From NCBI RefSeq assembly GCF_042682915.1, contig NZ_JBHUIW010000002.1:248001-312000 (forward strand): a stretch of 64,000 nucleotides of DNA, read 5' to 3'. Both the position numbers and the translations under genes were made by a program. A model generated the notes under the pieces. That model saw only the letters and a program-made list of their open reading frames with translations. It ran no database searches and was not told the DNA's origin. This DNA is from Rhodoplanes azumiensis (lineage in GTDB: Bacteria > Pseudomonadota > Alphaproteobacteria > Rhizobiales > Xanthobacteraceae). Each line of letters starts with the position of its first letter. The stretch's first letter is position 1. Below, one piece after another: positions 16,893 to 25,411 of the stretch.

Positions 16893-18119
16893 TCAGCTCC
16901 GCCAGCTGCGGTGGTAGCGGCGGCCGAGGCTGGTGAGAACCTCGTAGGAGATCTGGCCGCCGAACGGCGCGGCGGCGTCGACCGGGAACTCCTCGCCGAG
17001 CAGTGTCACCCAGTCGCCGCGCCGCGGCGACACCTCGGGCAGCGCCGTGACGTCGATGGCGAGCAGATCCATCGAGATACGGCCGACGATCGGGCAGCGT
17101 TTCCCGACCACCACGGCGACCGGCTGAGCCTGTCCCAACGCCGCGCCGGCGCGCAAGAATCCGTCGCCGTAGCCGACCGCCGCGATGGCGATGCGGGATT
17201 CACGCGGGGCCGTCCAGGCGGCGCCGTAGCCGACCGTCTCGCCGCGCCGGACCTTTCGCACCTGGACGACGCGCGCCTCGAGCCGGACCACCGGGCGCAT
17301 CGGGTTCTCCGATCCGGGGATCGGGTTGCCGCCGTAGAGGGCGATGCCGGGCCGCACCACCTCGCAATGGGTCGAGGGCCCGAGGAACAGGCCGGAGGAG
17401 TTGGCGAGCGAGGCGTCGACGCCGCGGAACAGCATGCGGACCTCGCGGAACGCTTGGATCTGGCGCTCGTTCAGCGGATGCGCGGGCTCGTCGGCGCAGG
17501 CGAGATGGCTCATGATCAACGCGATGCCGTGGTCGGGCGAATCGAGCCGCGGCGCGAGCGCGGCGGCGTCCTCGAGCGACAGGCCGAGCCGGTTCATGCC
17601 GGTGTCGACATGCAGAGCGGCGCCGCCCGTCCAGGCGTTGACGCGGCAGAACGCGTCCCATTCGACCAGCTCCGCCATGCTGCCGATCACGGGCCGCACG
17701 CGGGCGTCCGCGAAGGCGGCGGAGCCGGCCGGCGGAATGCCGTTGAGCACGTAGATCACGGCGTCCGGCACGGCGCGGCGCAGCGTGCGCGCCTCGGCCA
17801 GATGCGCGACGAAGAAGGTCTTGCAGCCCGCCCGCGCCAACGCGCCGGCCACCTCGGCGAGGCCGCAGCCATAGGCGTCCGCCTTCACCACGGCGGCGCA
17901 GTCGGCCGGCGTGACGCGGCGCGCGAGATCACGCCAGTTGGCGACGAGGGCGGCAAGGTCGATGGTGAGCACGCCGCCCGTCTCCATCACGGGCGGGCCG
18001 GCCTCGGCCACCGGGACGCTCCTCGGGGCTTCGGCGGACGATCCGGAGGCGGAGGCCCGGGCGGCGGCGCCGGCCGCCGCCTGGATCTCGTCCGCGCGCG
18101 TCCTCTCCGGCACCGTCAT
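16893..18119 (-). CDS. alr: Alanine racemase
   Basis: Alr interconverts L- and D-alanine with PLP and supplies D-alanine for peptidoglycan. The 408-residue frame contains the PLP lysine in AVVKADAYGCG (Lys79), HVDTGMNRLG (170-179) and the second catalytic base Tyr317 in AAVGYGDGF. The first 45 residues are Ala/Pro-rich and not part of the fold. Translation may start at 18119 or at Met45 (17987), just before GGVLTIDL. In relatives alr follows dnaB and precedes radA on the same strand; here plus-strand genes separate all three. Confidence 0.95.
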   Translation of the reverse strand: MTVPERTRADEIQAAAGAAARASASGSSAEAPRSVPVAEAGPPVMETGGVLTIDLAALVANWRDLARRVTPADCAAVVKADAYGCGLAEVAGALARAGCKTFFVAHLAEARTLRRAVPDAVIYVLNGIPPAGSAAFADARVRPVIGSMAELVEWDAFCRVNAWTGGAALHVDTGMNRLGLSLEDAAALAPRLDSPDHGIALIMSHLACADEPAHPLNERQIQAFREVRMLFRGVDASLANSSGLFLGPSTHCEVVRPGIALYGGNPIPGSENPMRPVVRLEARVVQVRKVRRGETVGYGAAWTAPRESRIAIAAVGYGDGFLRAGAALGQAQPVAVVVGKRCPIVGRISMDLLAIDVTALPEVSPRRGDWVTLLGEEFPVDAAAPFGGQISYEVLTSLGRRYHRSWRS

Positions 18120-18290
18120 GGCTTCCTCCGTTAAGCTCCGGCCACGGCGGCCGGAGGACCGCCACTAGACCCGTTCGCCGGAGAGGACAAGGGCGGCGGC
18201 GCTTGAGCGGTCGCCGGTGCTGCGGGATAATCGCACCGGCGGACCATGACGGGTGCAGGGGTGACATTCGGCGCTGCCGAGGAGGATCCC

Positions 18291-19388
18291 ATGTGCATGC
18301 GATCGTCTCGCCTGTCCGGACTCCGGCTCGTCCCCGCACTCGCCGTGTCGGCGCTCGCCGCTCTCGCGCTCGCCGCGTGCGCGCCACCGGCCGAGCTGGA
18401 CCGGCCGCCGGCGCCGCCCGCCGCCGCCGCCCGTGCGCTGCTGCCGCCCGGCCGCAGCGAGGCGGTCGCGCTTCCCGACGCGGTCGCGGCCGCAGCCGTC
18501 GACACCGCGACCGTGACGACGTCCGACGGCCGCCTGACCGCGGCACGCTTCGCCACGCCGGAGGCCGCGCGGCACGGGTTCGGCGCGCTCGCCGACGCAG
18601 TCGATCGCCGCGCCGGCCCGACGTCGCGCAGCCGGGTCGCGGTCGGTGCGCTCCACTACATGCGCTATGCCGGCCCTGGTCTCGCCGGGCTCGTCTGGGC
18701 GAGCGGGCCGTGGCTGTTCGCCGCAGAGGCGGCGAGCCCCGAGCAGCTCGCCGGCCTGATCGCTGCCTCCCGGGTCGGCGGGATCGAGGACACCGGCGCG
18801 GCGACCTGGGTGCTGATCGCGTCGCTCGCCGGCGTCGCGGTCCTGCTGCTCCTGATCGGCCTGCTCGTCCGCCGCATCCTGCGCAGCGCCGTGGTCGCAC
18901 CGGCCCCCGGCGTCGTGCCGGTGCCGCGCGACGCGCTTCTGGCGCGCCTGAAGGCGCTCGACGATCCGTCGCGTCCATGGCAGGTACGCAGCGCTCCCGA
19001 CGCCGACCTCGTCGTCGAGTGGAAGTACGCCGACGCCGCATGGTGGGGCGTGATGGCCGAGCAGGGCGTTCGCGAGACCTACCGGTTACGGCTCTATCTC
19101 GACGAGGCCCGCCACCGCGTCGGCGCGCGCGACGAGGTCGCGGCGGTCGAGTGGTCGGCCGGCATGCTGCCGACGCCACGCTTCACGGTCGAGCGGCAAG
19201 GATTTCGCGGGGTCCAGCTCGCGAGGAAGAAGCGGGAGGTGGCGTATGGATTCGACACCCCGACCGGCGGCGGCTTCGGCAAGAAGCTCGATGTCCGCTT
19301 CGATCTCGACACCCTGAAGGCGCCGGTGGTCGCCACCGTGACCCAGGCCGGCTGGAGCTACGTGCCGGTCCTGCGGCCGTGGCGGTGA
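18291..19388 (+). CDS. Lipoprotein with a central membrane helix, unknown function
   Basis: This 365-residue protein begins with a lipoprotein-like signal (SALAALALAAC, Cys near residue 29), then an Ala-rich domain. A clear membrane helix comes next (about 170-193, WVLIASLAGVAVLLLLIGLLVRR). The C-terminal domain of about 160 residues is rich in Trp and Arg, with DADLVVEWKYADAAWWGVM and AYGFDTPTGGGFGKKLDVRF. The ATG at 18291 has GGAGGA just upstream. If the signal is cleaved, the domain after the helix would lie in the cytoplasm. It sits between alr and dnaB on the opposite strand. I do not recognise the family. Confidence 0.75.
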   Translation: MCMRSSRLSGLRLVPALAVSALAALALAACAPPAELDRPPAPPAAAARALLPPGRSEAVALPDAVAAAAVDTATVTTSDGRLTAARFATPEAARHGFGALADAVDRRAGPTSRSRVAVGALHYMRYAGPGLAGLVWASGPWLFAAEAASPEQLAGLIAASRVGGIEDTGAATWVLIASLAGVAVLLLLIGLLVRRILRSAVVAPAPGVVPVPRDALLARLKALDDPSRPWQVRSAPDADLVVEWKYADAAWWGVMAEQGVRETYRLRLYLDEARHRVGARDEVAAVEWSAGMLPTPRFTVERQGFRGVQLARKKREVAYGFDTPTGGGFGKKLDVRFDLDTLKAPVVATVTQAGWSYVPVLRPWR

Positions 19389-19409
19389 CGCGGGGCGTCG
19401 GCTCGCGCC

Positions 19410-20909
19410 TCAATCCCCCATCCGCACCGGCAGCTTGTCCTCGTCGGCGAGGTCGGCGAAGCGGGTGACCTCGGCCTTGAACTGGAGTTGCACCGTGCCG
19501 GTCGGGCCGTGGCGCTGCTTGCCGATGATCACCTCGGCCTTGCCGTGGACGGCGTCCATCTCGGTCTGCCACTTGAAGTGCTCTTCGGTGCCGGGCCGCG
19601 GCTCGCGGTTCTTCAGGTAGTACTCCTCGCGGAACACGAAGAGCACCACGTCGGCGTCCTGCTCGATCGAACCCGACTCGCGCAGGTCCGAGAGCTGCGG
19701 GCGCTTGTCGTCGCGGCTCTCGACCTGACGCGAGAGCTGCGAGAGCGCGATGATCGGCACCGCCAGCTCCTTCGCCAGCGCCTTGAGGCCGGTGGTGATC
19801 TCGGTGATCTCCTGGACGCGGCCCTCGGAAGCGCGTTTGGAGGAGCCCGACAACAGCTGGATGTAGTCGATCACCAGGAGGTCGAGGCCGCGCTGGCGCT
19901 TGAGGCGGCGCGCCCGCGCCGCGAGCTGGGCGATCGAGATGCCGCCGGTCTCGTCGATGTAGAGCGGCACCTCCTCCATGACGCGGGCGGCTTCGGCGAT
20001 GCGGTCGAACTCGTGCGCCTCGATCTCGCCGCGCCGGATCTTGTAGGAGGGGATCTCGGTCTGCTCGGCGATGATGCGGGTGGCGAGCTGCTCGCACGAC
20101 ATTTCGAGCGAGAAGAAGCCGACGATGCCGCCGTTCACCGACTCGATGCGGCCGTCCGGTCGCACGCCGCCTTCCCAGGCCTTCGCCACGTTGTAGGCGA
20201 TGTTGGTGGCGAGCGAGGTCTTGCCCATGCCGGGGCGGCCGGCCAGCACGATCAGGTCGGAGTGCTGCAGCCCGCCCATCATGCGGTCGAGATCCTTGAG
20301 GCCCGTGGCGATGCCGGACAGCGAGCCGTCGCGCTGATAGGCCTGGGCGGCCATGTCGACGGCCGCCGTCAGGGCCTGGGCGAAGCGCTGGAAGCCGCCG
20401 TCGTAGCGGCCCGATTCGGCGAGCTCGAACAGGCTCTTCTCGGCCGCCTCGATCTGGTCGCGCGGGCTCGAATCGACCGGCGAATCGTAGGCCTCGTTGA
20501 CCAGATCCTCGCCGATGCCGATGAGCGCGCGCCGCAGCGCCAGGTCGTAGATGGTGCGGCCGTAGTCCATGGCGTTGATGACGGTCGTCGCCTCGGCGGC
20601 GAGCCGCGCCAGGTACTGGCTGCCGGTCAGCCCGGCGACATCGAGATCGGCCGGCAGGAAGGTCTTGAGCGTCACCGGGGTCGCGGTCTTGCCGGCCCGG
20701 ATGAGGCTCGTCGCCAGCTCGAAGATCGTCTGGTGGATCGGCTCGAAGAAATGCGCGGGCTCCAGGAAGTCCGAGACCCGGTAGAACGCCTCGTTGTTGA
20801 CCAGGATGGCCCCCAACAGGGCCTGCTCGACCTCGATGTTGTGCGGCGCCGTGCGGAACGCCGGGGCGGTAGCGGCAGGAAGCTTGCGGGCGACGGTCTC
20901 GAGGGCCAT
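19410..20909 (-). CDS. dnaB: Replicative DNA helicase DnaB
   Basis: DnaB is the hexameric helicase of the replication fork. The 499-residue protein has the N-terminal primase-interacting domain (PHNIEVEQALLGAILVNNEA, 22-41). Its RecA-like C-terminal domain carries Walker A GRPGMGKTSLA, Walker B LLVIDYIQLL and the sensor region ALSQLSRQVESRDDKRP. The ATG at 20909 gives a normal N-terminus. There is no intein. In most rhizobia it follows rplI directly; here rplI is 26.5 kb away on the same strand. Confidence 0.97.
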   Translation of the reverse strand: MALETVARKLPAATAPAFRTAPHNIEVEQALLGAILVNNEAFYRVSDFLEPAHFFEPIHQTIFELATSLIRAGKTATPVTLKTFLPADLDVAGLTGSQYLARLAAEATTVINAMDYGRTIYDLALRRALIGIGEDLVNEAYDSPVDSSPRDQIEAAEKSLFELAESGRYDGGFQRFAQALTAAVDMAAQAYQRDGSLSGIATGLKDLDRMMGGLQHSDLIVLAGRPGMGKTSLATNIAYNVAKAWEGGVRPDGRIESVNGGIVGFFSLEMSCEQLATRIIAEQTEIPSYKIRRGEIEAHEFDRIAEAARVMEEVPLYIDETGGISIAQLAARARRLKRQRGLDLLVIDYIQLLSGSSKRASEGRVQEITEITTGLKALAKELAVPIIALSQLSRQVESRDDKRPQLSDLRESGSIEQDADVVLFVFREEYYLKNREPRPGTEEHFKWQTEMDAVHGKAEVIIGKQRHGPTGTVQLQFKAEVTRFADLADEDKLPVRMGD

Positions 20910-21295
20910 GGGTGTCGGCGATCTGCTTTTGCGGTCACGGTTCTTGTCGGCGGGCTCGGTCCGGGAGCGGACGCAGGCCCGGTGACGCCGTGCGGCGTCG
21001 GTTGCACGCAAGCTCGCCAGGATACGCGGCACCAAGCTCGGGAGGCGCGGGGATAGCGCAGGCAGCGCTCGGGCGCGAGCCCCCGGAGCGGGGCACGGCC
21101 GACTCGTCCCCGCAGATCACCGCCGAAAAAAATGACCGCACCGTGTTGGTGCGATCCTGCTTGACTGTTGCGGTTCGGAGGAGGCGGGGCGGGCGGGCGA
21201 AAGGCCTCGACGTCGGGGCTCCGGCGATGACGGCCGGGAACCAGAGCACGCAAGAGACGAGCGAGGGGGGAGGGGCGGCTCGCCCCCGGTCTCGG

Positions 21296-21309
21296 TGAGA
21301 ACGTTTCCA
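21296..21309. promoter_or_regulatory. LacI-type palindrome related to the sites upstream of der
   Basis: TGAGAACGTTTCCA matches the perfect palindrome at 5552-5565 in 12 of 14 positions and keeps the central AACGTTT core. It is in the non-coding region between dnaB and its upstream neighbour. Confidence 0.3.
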
Positions 21310-21340
21310 CCGCGGGGGCCGGACGGGAGGCCTAAAAAAA

Positions 21341-21363
21341 GGGCCGGCGGTGTGCGCCGGCCC
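21341..21363 (-). terminator. Rho-independent terminator of the small secreted-protein gene
   Basis: GGGCCGGCG (21341-21349) pairs with CGCCGGCCC (21355-21363) around GTGTG. On the minus strand the stem is followed by seven T residues (complement of 21334-21340). It lies 42 bases after the stop of the minus-strand gene ending at 21405. Confidence 0.9.
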
Positions 21364-21404
21364 CTTTGGGTTTCATCGTGCAGTGGTGCGATGAAACGAC
21401 CCGA

Positions 21405-21680
21405 TCAGTCGATGTTGCCCTTCGCCTGGTCGTGGCGATTCGGCGCCGAGAGGCTCGTGTAGCCGGTGGACTGGGAGCCCCAGCCCTGCGGGGCGGACGC
21501 GTAGGCGCCGTAGGCCTCGAACGGGACGACGGAGGCGGCGCCCCAGGCCTGGCCGGACGCGTAGACGTCGCGCGGCGCCTGGGTCTGCTGGCGCGGCGCG
21601 GCGAGCGCGCCCGTGACGGTCGCGAGGGTCACGGCGGCCGCGATGGCGAGGCGGGCGGGGGTGCGGACGATGGTCGACAT
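21405..21680 (-). CDS. Small secreted protein, unknown function
   Basis: This 91-residue protein has a clear signal peptide (LAIAAAVTLATVTGALAAP, cleavage after ALA near residue 28). The mature part of about 63 residues is rich in Gly, Ala, Ser and aromatic residues, with two similar segments (AYGAYASAPQGW and GYTSLSAPNRHD). The ATG has GGAG about ten bases upstream, and a strong terminator follows the gene, so it is a single transcription unit. No family is recognised. Confidence 0.7.
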   Translation of the reverse strand: MSTIVRTPARLAIAAAVTLATVTGALAAPRQQTQAPRDVYASGQAWGAASVVPFEAYGAYASAPQGWGSQSTGYTSLSAPNRHDQAKGNID

Positions 21681-22162
21681 GGTTGTTGTTCTCCGAAAGA
21701 TCGGCGGCGCAGACGGATAAGGTCGCCACCGGGGAGGGTAGGTGTTGTCCGTCGCCGGCTGATGTGCGGTGCAGAACCCGGCTTCGCCAATCAACAAAAG
21801 GTGTCGGCGCACGATCTTGAACGTCGTCGGTGCGGTCCTAACGGAAACACCAAAGATGGCGAAGCGTATTCGTCGCGGGGCTGAAGTTGTCGAAAAGTCG
21901 GCGTGACGGAGGCGTGCGCTTGCTGCGATGCAAATACGTGCGTGCGCAGGCGCAACGCTGCCCCGAAATCGATCGCGCCGGCGGCCGTGATCTCGGCGAC
22001 CCGGTGACGCAGCCGCGCGAGAGCGCCGGGACGGGATCCCGGGCGAGGGGACGATTCCGAGGGTGGGTGGGGGGGGATGATCGCGATCGGCGGCCGGAGG
22101 CAGCGGTCCGCGATGCCCGGCCCGCCGCCCTGGAGTCGACCGCCCGGATCGGACGGCGTGCG
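21681..22162. other. Intergenic region with a G-rich run
   Basis: This 482-base stretch has no supported gene. It contains the upstream region of the small secreted protein (AT-richer around 21780-21910) and a G-run, GGGTGGGTGGGGGGG, at 22061-22075, which could form a G-quadruplex. It also lies downstream of the nitroreductase. Confidence 0.55.
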
Positions 22163-22732
22163 TCACGCCTCGAAGCGGGTGACGATGTCCTTCAGGGCCG
22201 GGCGCGGCCGGTCCTCGGGCGTGCCGTCGAAGCGGCCGATATGGACGAAACCGATGAACCTCTCGTGGTCGTCGAGCCCGAAGGCGCGCGCCACCTGGGC
22301 GTCGTAGGCGTACCACTCGGTCAGCCAGCATGCCGCGTAGCCGAGCGCATGCGCGGCGAGCAGCAGGTTCTGGGCGGCGGCGGCGGCGGAGAGCTGCTGC
22401 TCGACGGCCGGGATCTTGGCGCTCTCGACCGGGCTCGACACCACGGCGACGACCAGGGGCGCGCGGGCGAGCCGGTTGGTCTCGAAGTAGATCTGGTCAC
22501 CGGAGGCGTCCGGGTACTTGGCCGCGTAGGCCGAGGCGATCGCGGCGCCGGCCTCCTCGCGGTGGTCGCCCTCGAACACGATGAAGCGCCACGGGACGAG
22601 CTTGCCGTGGTCGGGAACCCGCGCCGCGATGGTCAGCATCGTGTCGAGATCCTCGGCGCTCGGCGGCGGGCCCTGGAGCTGGTCGGGCTTGACGGAGCGG
22701 CGGGTTTTCAGGAGCGCGAGGGCGTCGAGCAT
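22163..22732 (-). CDS. Nitroreductase-family flavoprotein
   Basis: This 189-residue FMN enzyme of the YdjA-like subgroup contains LLKTRRSVKPDQL, which includes the FMN-phosphate-binding Arg pair, ARVPDHGKLVPWRFIVFEG (37-55), and the later AAAAAQNLLLAAHALGYAACW. Such proteins reduce nitro compounds, quinones or other acceptors with NAD(P)H. The natural substrate cannot be told. It is transcribed alone, divergent from the gene at 22861 with a 128-base gap. Confidence 0.92.
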   Translation of the reverse strand: MLDALALLKTRRSVKPDQLQGPPPSAEDLDTMLTIAARVPDHGKLVPWRFIVFEGDHREEAGAAIASAYAAKYPDASGDQIYFETNRLARAPLVVAVVSSPVESAKIPAVEQQLSAAAAAQNLLLAAHALGYAACWLTEWYAYDAQVARAFGLDDHERFIGFVHIGRFDGTPEDRPRPALKDIVTRFEA

Positions 22733-22860
22733 GGTGGAAAATCTCCCCGTGGCGCGGCAATCGGAACGGTCGTCCGGCTAGCACACGCAGCAAACGGGAT
22801 AAAGGCCGCGCGACCCGACCGCGGCATGAAATTGCCTCAAAGTGACGCGTATCTGTCGCG

Positions 22861-24042
22861 ATGATCAGGGCAGGGGGTGGCTCGATCCGAGTCTCGACCG
22901 GAATTGCGCGCGTCGCCAGGAGCGGCGTGGGCGCGCCGACGCTCGTCGTCGCGGCGGTGGTGAGCTCTCTCGTGCTGCTCGGGACGTCGCCGGCCGCCGC
23001 CCAGAACCGGCCCGAGCAGGCGATCGTCGGCGCCATGCAGCGGTTCGTCAACTCGCTGCCGTTCGGCGGGCTGATCGCGCCCTCACCGAGCCAGAAACCG
23101 CTCCCTCCGGGCCCCGGGATGGTGCCGCGACCGAGCCGGGACGTGCCGACCTCCGCGACCGGCCCGCAGCTCCAGTCGCTCGCGCCACTGCCCGCCGGAC
23201 CGTCCACGCCGATGCCGCTCGGCCCCGGTCCCGATATCGCGGTGCCACCGTCGGCCGCCAGCATCTCGCCGGCCGTCCCCAAGGACGTCCCGCTGACGCT
23301 CGCCGCCCGCTACGGCCGCGAGAGTGCCGCCGTCAACGGCGGCCTCGTGTGGCGTGTCTATCCGGTGCGGCCGGACATCGCCGGCTCGTTCCGTCCGGTG
23401 CGCGAGGACCGCACCCCGACCCCGACGCTGGCGTTGCCGCCGGGCGACTACGTGGTGCACGCCGCCTTCGGGCTCGCCAGCGCCGCCAAGACCGTGTCGC
23501 TGCGCAACGAGCCGGTGCGCGAGGTGTTCGATCTGCCGGCCGGCGGGCTGCGTATCGAAGGCCGGGTCGGCGACGTGCGCATCCCGCACGGGCAGATCGC
23601 CTTCGACATCTTCCGCGGCAGCCAGTTCGAGGAAGGCGAGAAGCGCCAGATCGCCGCCGGCGTCGCCACCGGCGACGTCGTCATCGTGCCCGAGGGCACC
23701 TATCACATCGTCTCCAACTACGGCGACTCGAACGCCGTGGTGCGCTCCGACATCAAGGTGCAGCCCGGCAAGCTCACCGACGTCACGGTGACGCACCGGG
23801 CCGCCGTGATCACGCTCAAGCTGGTCGGCGAGCGCGGCGGCGAGGCGCTCGCCAACACGAGCTGGACCGTGCTGACGCCGGGCGGCGACGTCGTCAAGGA
23901 GACGATCGGCGCCTTCCCGCGCGTCGTGCTGGCCGAGGGCGAGTATCGCGCCATCGCCCGCAACGACGGCCGCACCTCCGAGCGCGAGTTCAAGGTGATC
24001 ACCGGCGTCGACGGCGAGATCGAGCTCTTGGCGCGACGCTGA
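22861..24042 (+). CDS. Secreted protein with a carboxypeptidase-regulatory-like beta domain
   Basis: This 393-residue exported protein has a long N-region and a signal core (VVAAVVSSLVLLGTSPAAAQ, cleavage near residue 48). A Pro-rich linker (75-140) leads into a beta-rich domain of repeated segments such as LALPPGDYVVHAAFG, VIVPEGTYHIVSNYGD and VVLAEGEYRAIARNDG. The recurring xPxGxYxV turn resembles PEGA or carboxypeptidase-regulatory-like domains, which are usually structural. Homologues are common uncharacterised proteins in rhizobia. Its role in the envelope is inferred only from secretion. Confidence 0.75.
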   Translation: MIRAGGGSIRVSTGIARVARSGVGAPTLVVAAVVSSLVLLGTSPAAAQNRPEQAIVGAMQRFVNSLPFGGLIAPSPSQKPLPPGPGMVPRPSRDVPTSATGPQLQSLAPLPAGPSTPMPLGPGPDIAVPPSAASISPAVPKDVPLTLAARYGRESAAVNGGLVWRVYPVRPDIAGSFRPVREDRTPTPTLALPPGDYVVHAAFGLASAAKTVSLRNEPVREVFDLPAGGLRIEGRVGDVRIPHGQIAFDIFRGSQFEEGEKRQIAAGVATGDVVIVPEGTYHIVSNYGDSNAVVRSDIKVQPGKLTDVTVTHRAAVITLKLVGERGGEALANTSWTVLTPGGDVVKETIGAFPRVVLAEGEYRAIARNDGRTSEREFKVITGVDGEIELLARR

Positions 24043-24210
24043 CCGCGACCCCGCGCCCGACGGCGGCACACCGGTCCGCTGCCGGAAGCCATCGCAGCCG
24101 TCCTTCGATCTCGCGGATTTGTCGCGACAATCGACGGGCGTCGCGCCATCCTGACGGGCGAGATTGCGAATCACGTCTTTCCGGCCTTCGGGCCGTGTCC
24201 GGGATTGCAC

Positions 24211-24255
24211 ATGCCACATCAGGCCATGCCACATCGGGCCATGCCGTATCGGTTT
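24211..24255 (+). repeat. 15-bp tandem repeat (3 copies) across the cytochrome c start
   Basis: ATGCCACATCAGGCC, ATGCCACATCGGGCC and ATGCCGTATCGGTTT lie head to tail and are in frame. Each copy begins with ATG. The repeat encodes the motif MPHxA at the N-terminus. Confidence 0.75.
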
Positions 24256-24657
24256 GCGTCGTATCTGTTCCCGTCGCATCCGCTCACGTCGTGTCGTCGC
24301 GTCCTCGCCGTGCTCGTCGCCGTCCTCTCCGTCTGCATGGTGCCGATCGTCTTATCCGTCGCCGCGTCGGCCCAGAGCCCGGGCGCGCGCCCTGGCACGG
24401 TCACGCCGGCCGATCCGGAGCGTGGCGCCGCGATCGCGAAGCGCTGGTGCGCGACCTGTCACGTCACCTCGGAGGATCAGACCCAGGCGAGCGACGAGGC
24501 GACGCCGTTCCCGGCGCTGGCGCGGCGCAACGCCTTCGACGCGGCGGCGCTCGCGCTGTTCCTGCTCGATCCGCATCCGCGGATGCCCGACATGAATCTC
24601 ACCCGCGCGGAGGCGAACGACCTCGCCGCCTATGTCCGCAGCTTGGCGCCGAAGTGA
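24211..24657 (+). CDS. Small class I cytochrome c
   Basis: This 148-residue protein has a signal peptide (VLAVLVAVLSVCMVPIVLSV core, cleavage near ASA) and one haem site, CATCH. HPRMPDMNLTRAEANDLAAY follows, where a Met would be the second iron ligand. It would carry electrons in the periplasm. The first 15 residues come from a 15-base tandem repeat that supplies three in-frame ATGs (24211, 24226, 24241) and a TTG (24205), so the true start is uncertain. The ATG at 24241 gives the most normal signal peptide. Confidence 0.85.
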   Translation: MPHQAMPHRAMPYRFASYLFPSHPLTSCRRVLAVLVAVLSVCMVPIVLSVAASAQSPGARPGTVTPADPERGAAIAKRWCATCHVTSEDQTQASDEATPFPALARRNAFDAAALALFLLDPHPRMPDMNLTRAEANDLAAYVRSLAPK

Positions 24658-24700
24658 TCATTTCGGGCGGGCGCCGGCGGGGCGTCGCGTTCGGCTGTCG

Positions 24701-24895
24701 TCACTTGTGGAAGTACAGGATTCCGGACAGCACCAGCCCGAGGACGAGCAGCGATCCGCCGATCGCCGCCTTGGCGCGGTCGGAGACGATCGGGACGTCG
24801 AGGGTCGGCGGCTTCTTGCGTTCCGCGGCGACCAGCAGCGACGCGCCGCCGAGCATCATCCCGGCGAACACCATGTAGAGCGACGGCACCGTCAT
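24701..24895 (-). CDS. Small two-helix membrane protein
   Basis: This 64-residue protein has two membrane helices (about 5-22, LYMVFAGMMLGGASLLVA, and 45-61, IGGSLLVLGLVLSGILYF) joined by a basic/Pro loop (ERKKPPTLDVP). It begins 10 bases after the stop of the upstream secreted protein on the same strand, so the two are probably cotranscribed. No family is recognised. Confidence 0.65.
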   Translation of the reverse strand: MTVPSLYMVFAGMMLGGASLLVAAERKKPPTLDVPIVSDRAKAAIGGSLLVLGLVLSGILYFHK

Positions 24896-24905
24896 GGCCC
24901 GGCCC

Positions 24906-25322
24906 TCAACGCGCCGGGGCCGCCGGGACGGCCGGGGCGGCCGGCGTGGCCTGAGGCGCCGGCGCGCGCCGTGGGGCGGCTCCGTTCTGCGCCGGCGGCG
25001 TCGATCCGGGCATGCAGCTGATCGAGCCGATATTGGCCGGCCCGTACTGCACGTAGCCGGACTGGGTCGGGGCCGAGTGCGGCACGTTGATCGGCAGGTA
25101 GACGTAGCAGACCGTGCCGTCGCCGGGATCGCGCCAGCGCTGGATCACGGTGTCGGCGAGCGGGCCGGCGAACTGCCGCTCCAGCTGCATGCGCGGCATC
25201 TTGGCCCATTCGACCGGCTGGGCGGCGGTGGGGCCCGCGAGCAGCAGGCCGGATGCGGCGAGGCGTGCGGCGCGCACGCGACGCACGGATCGCTTCGGGA
25301 CGGGAACTTGCACGTCTGGCAC
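24906..25322 (-). CDS. Secreted protein of about 138 residues, unknown function
   Basis: The protein starts at a GTG at 25322 with GAGG four bases upstream. The signal peptide (ARLAASGLLLAGPTAAQ) ends near residue 36. The mature part contains WAKMPRMQLERQFAGPLADTVIQRW, then DGTVCYVYLPINVPHS and GSISCMPGSTPP, with two Cys that could pair, and a Pro/Ala-rich tail. No ATG lies in a sensible place. The downstream 64-residue membrane protein is probably in the same operon. Function unknown. Confidence 0.65.
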   Translation of the reverse strand: MPDVQVPVPKRSVRRVRAARLAASGLLLAGPTAAQPVEWAKMPRMQLERQFAGPLADTVIQRWRDPGDGTVCYVYLPINVPHSAPTQSGYVQYGPANIGSISCMPGSTPPAQNGAAPRRAPAPQATPAAPAVPAAPAR

Positions 25323-25411
25323 GGAACCTCGGGGGTGATCTCGACAGCGTCGGTCGCACGTTACCGAAAGGCGCGCCTCGCGCAACCGCGCGCCGCGCCG
25401 CGCGACACGGC

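Larger units (their letters stand above)
20910..21404. other. Intergenic region upstream of dnaB
   Basis: This 495-base stretch has no convincing gene. It contains the dnaB promoter region (none clearly readable), a LacI-type palindrome (21296-21309) and the terminator of the small secreted-protein gene (21341-21363). Open frames here are short, Arg/Pro-rich and unsupported. Confidence 0.6.
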
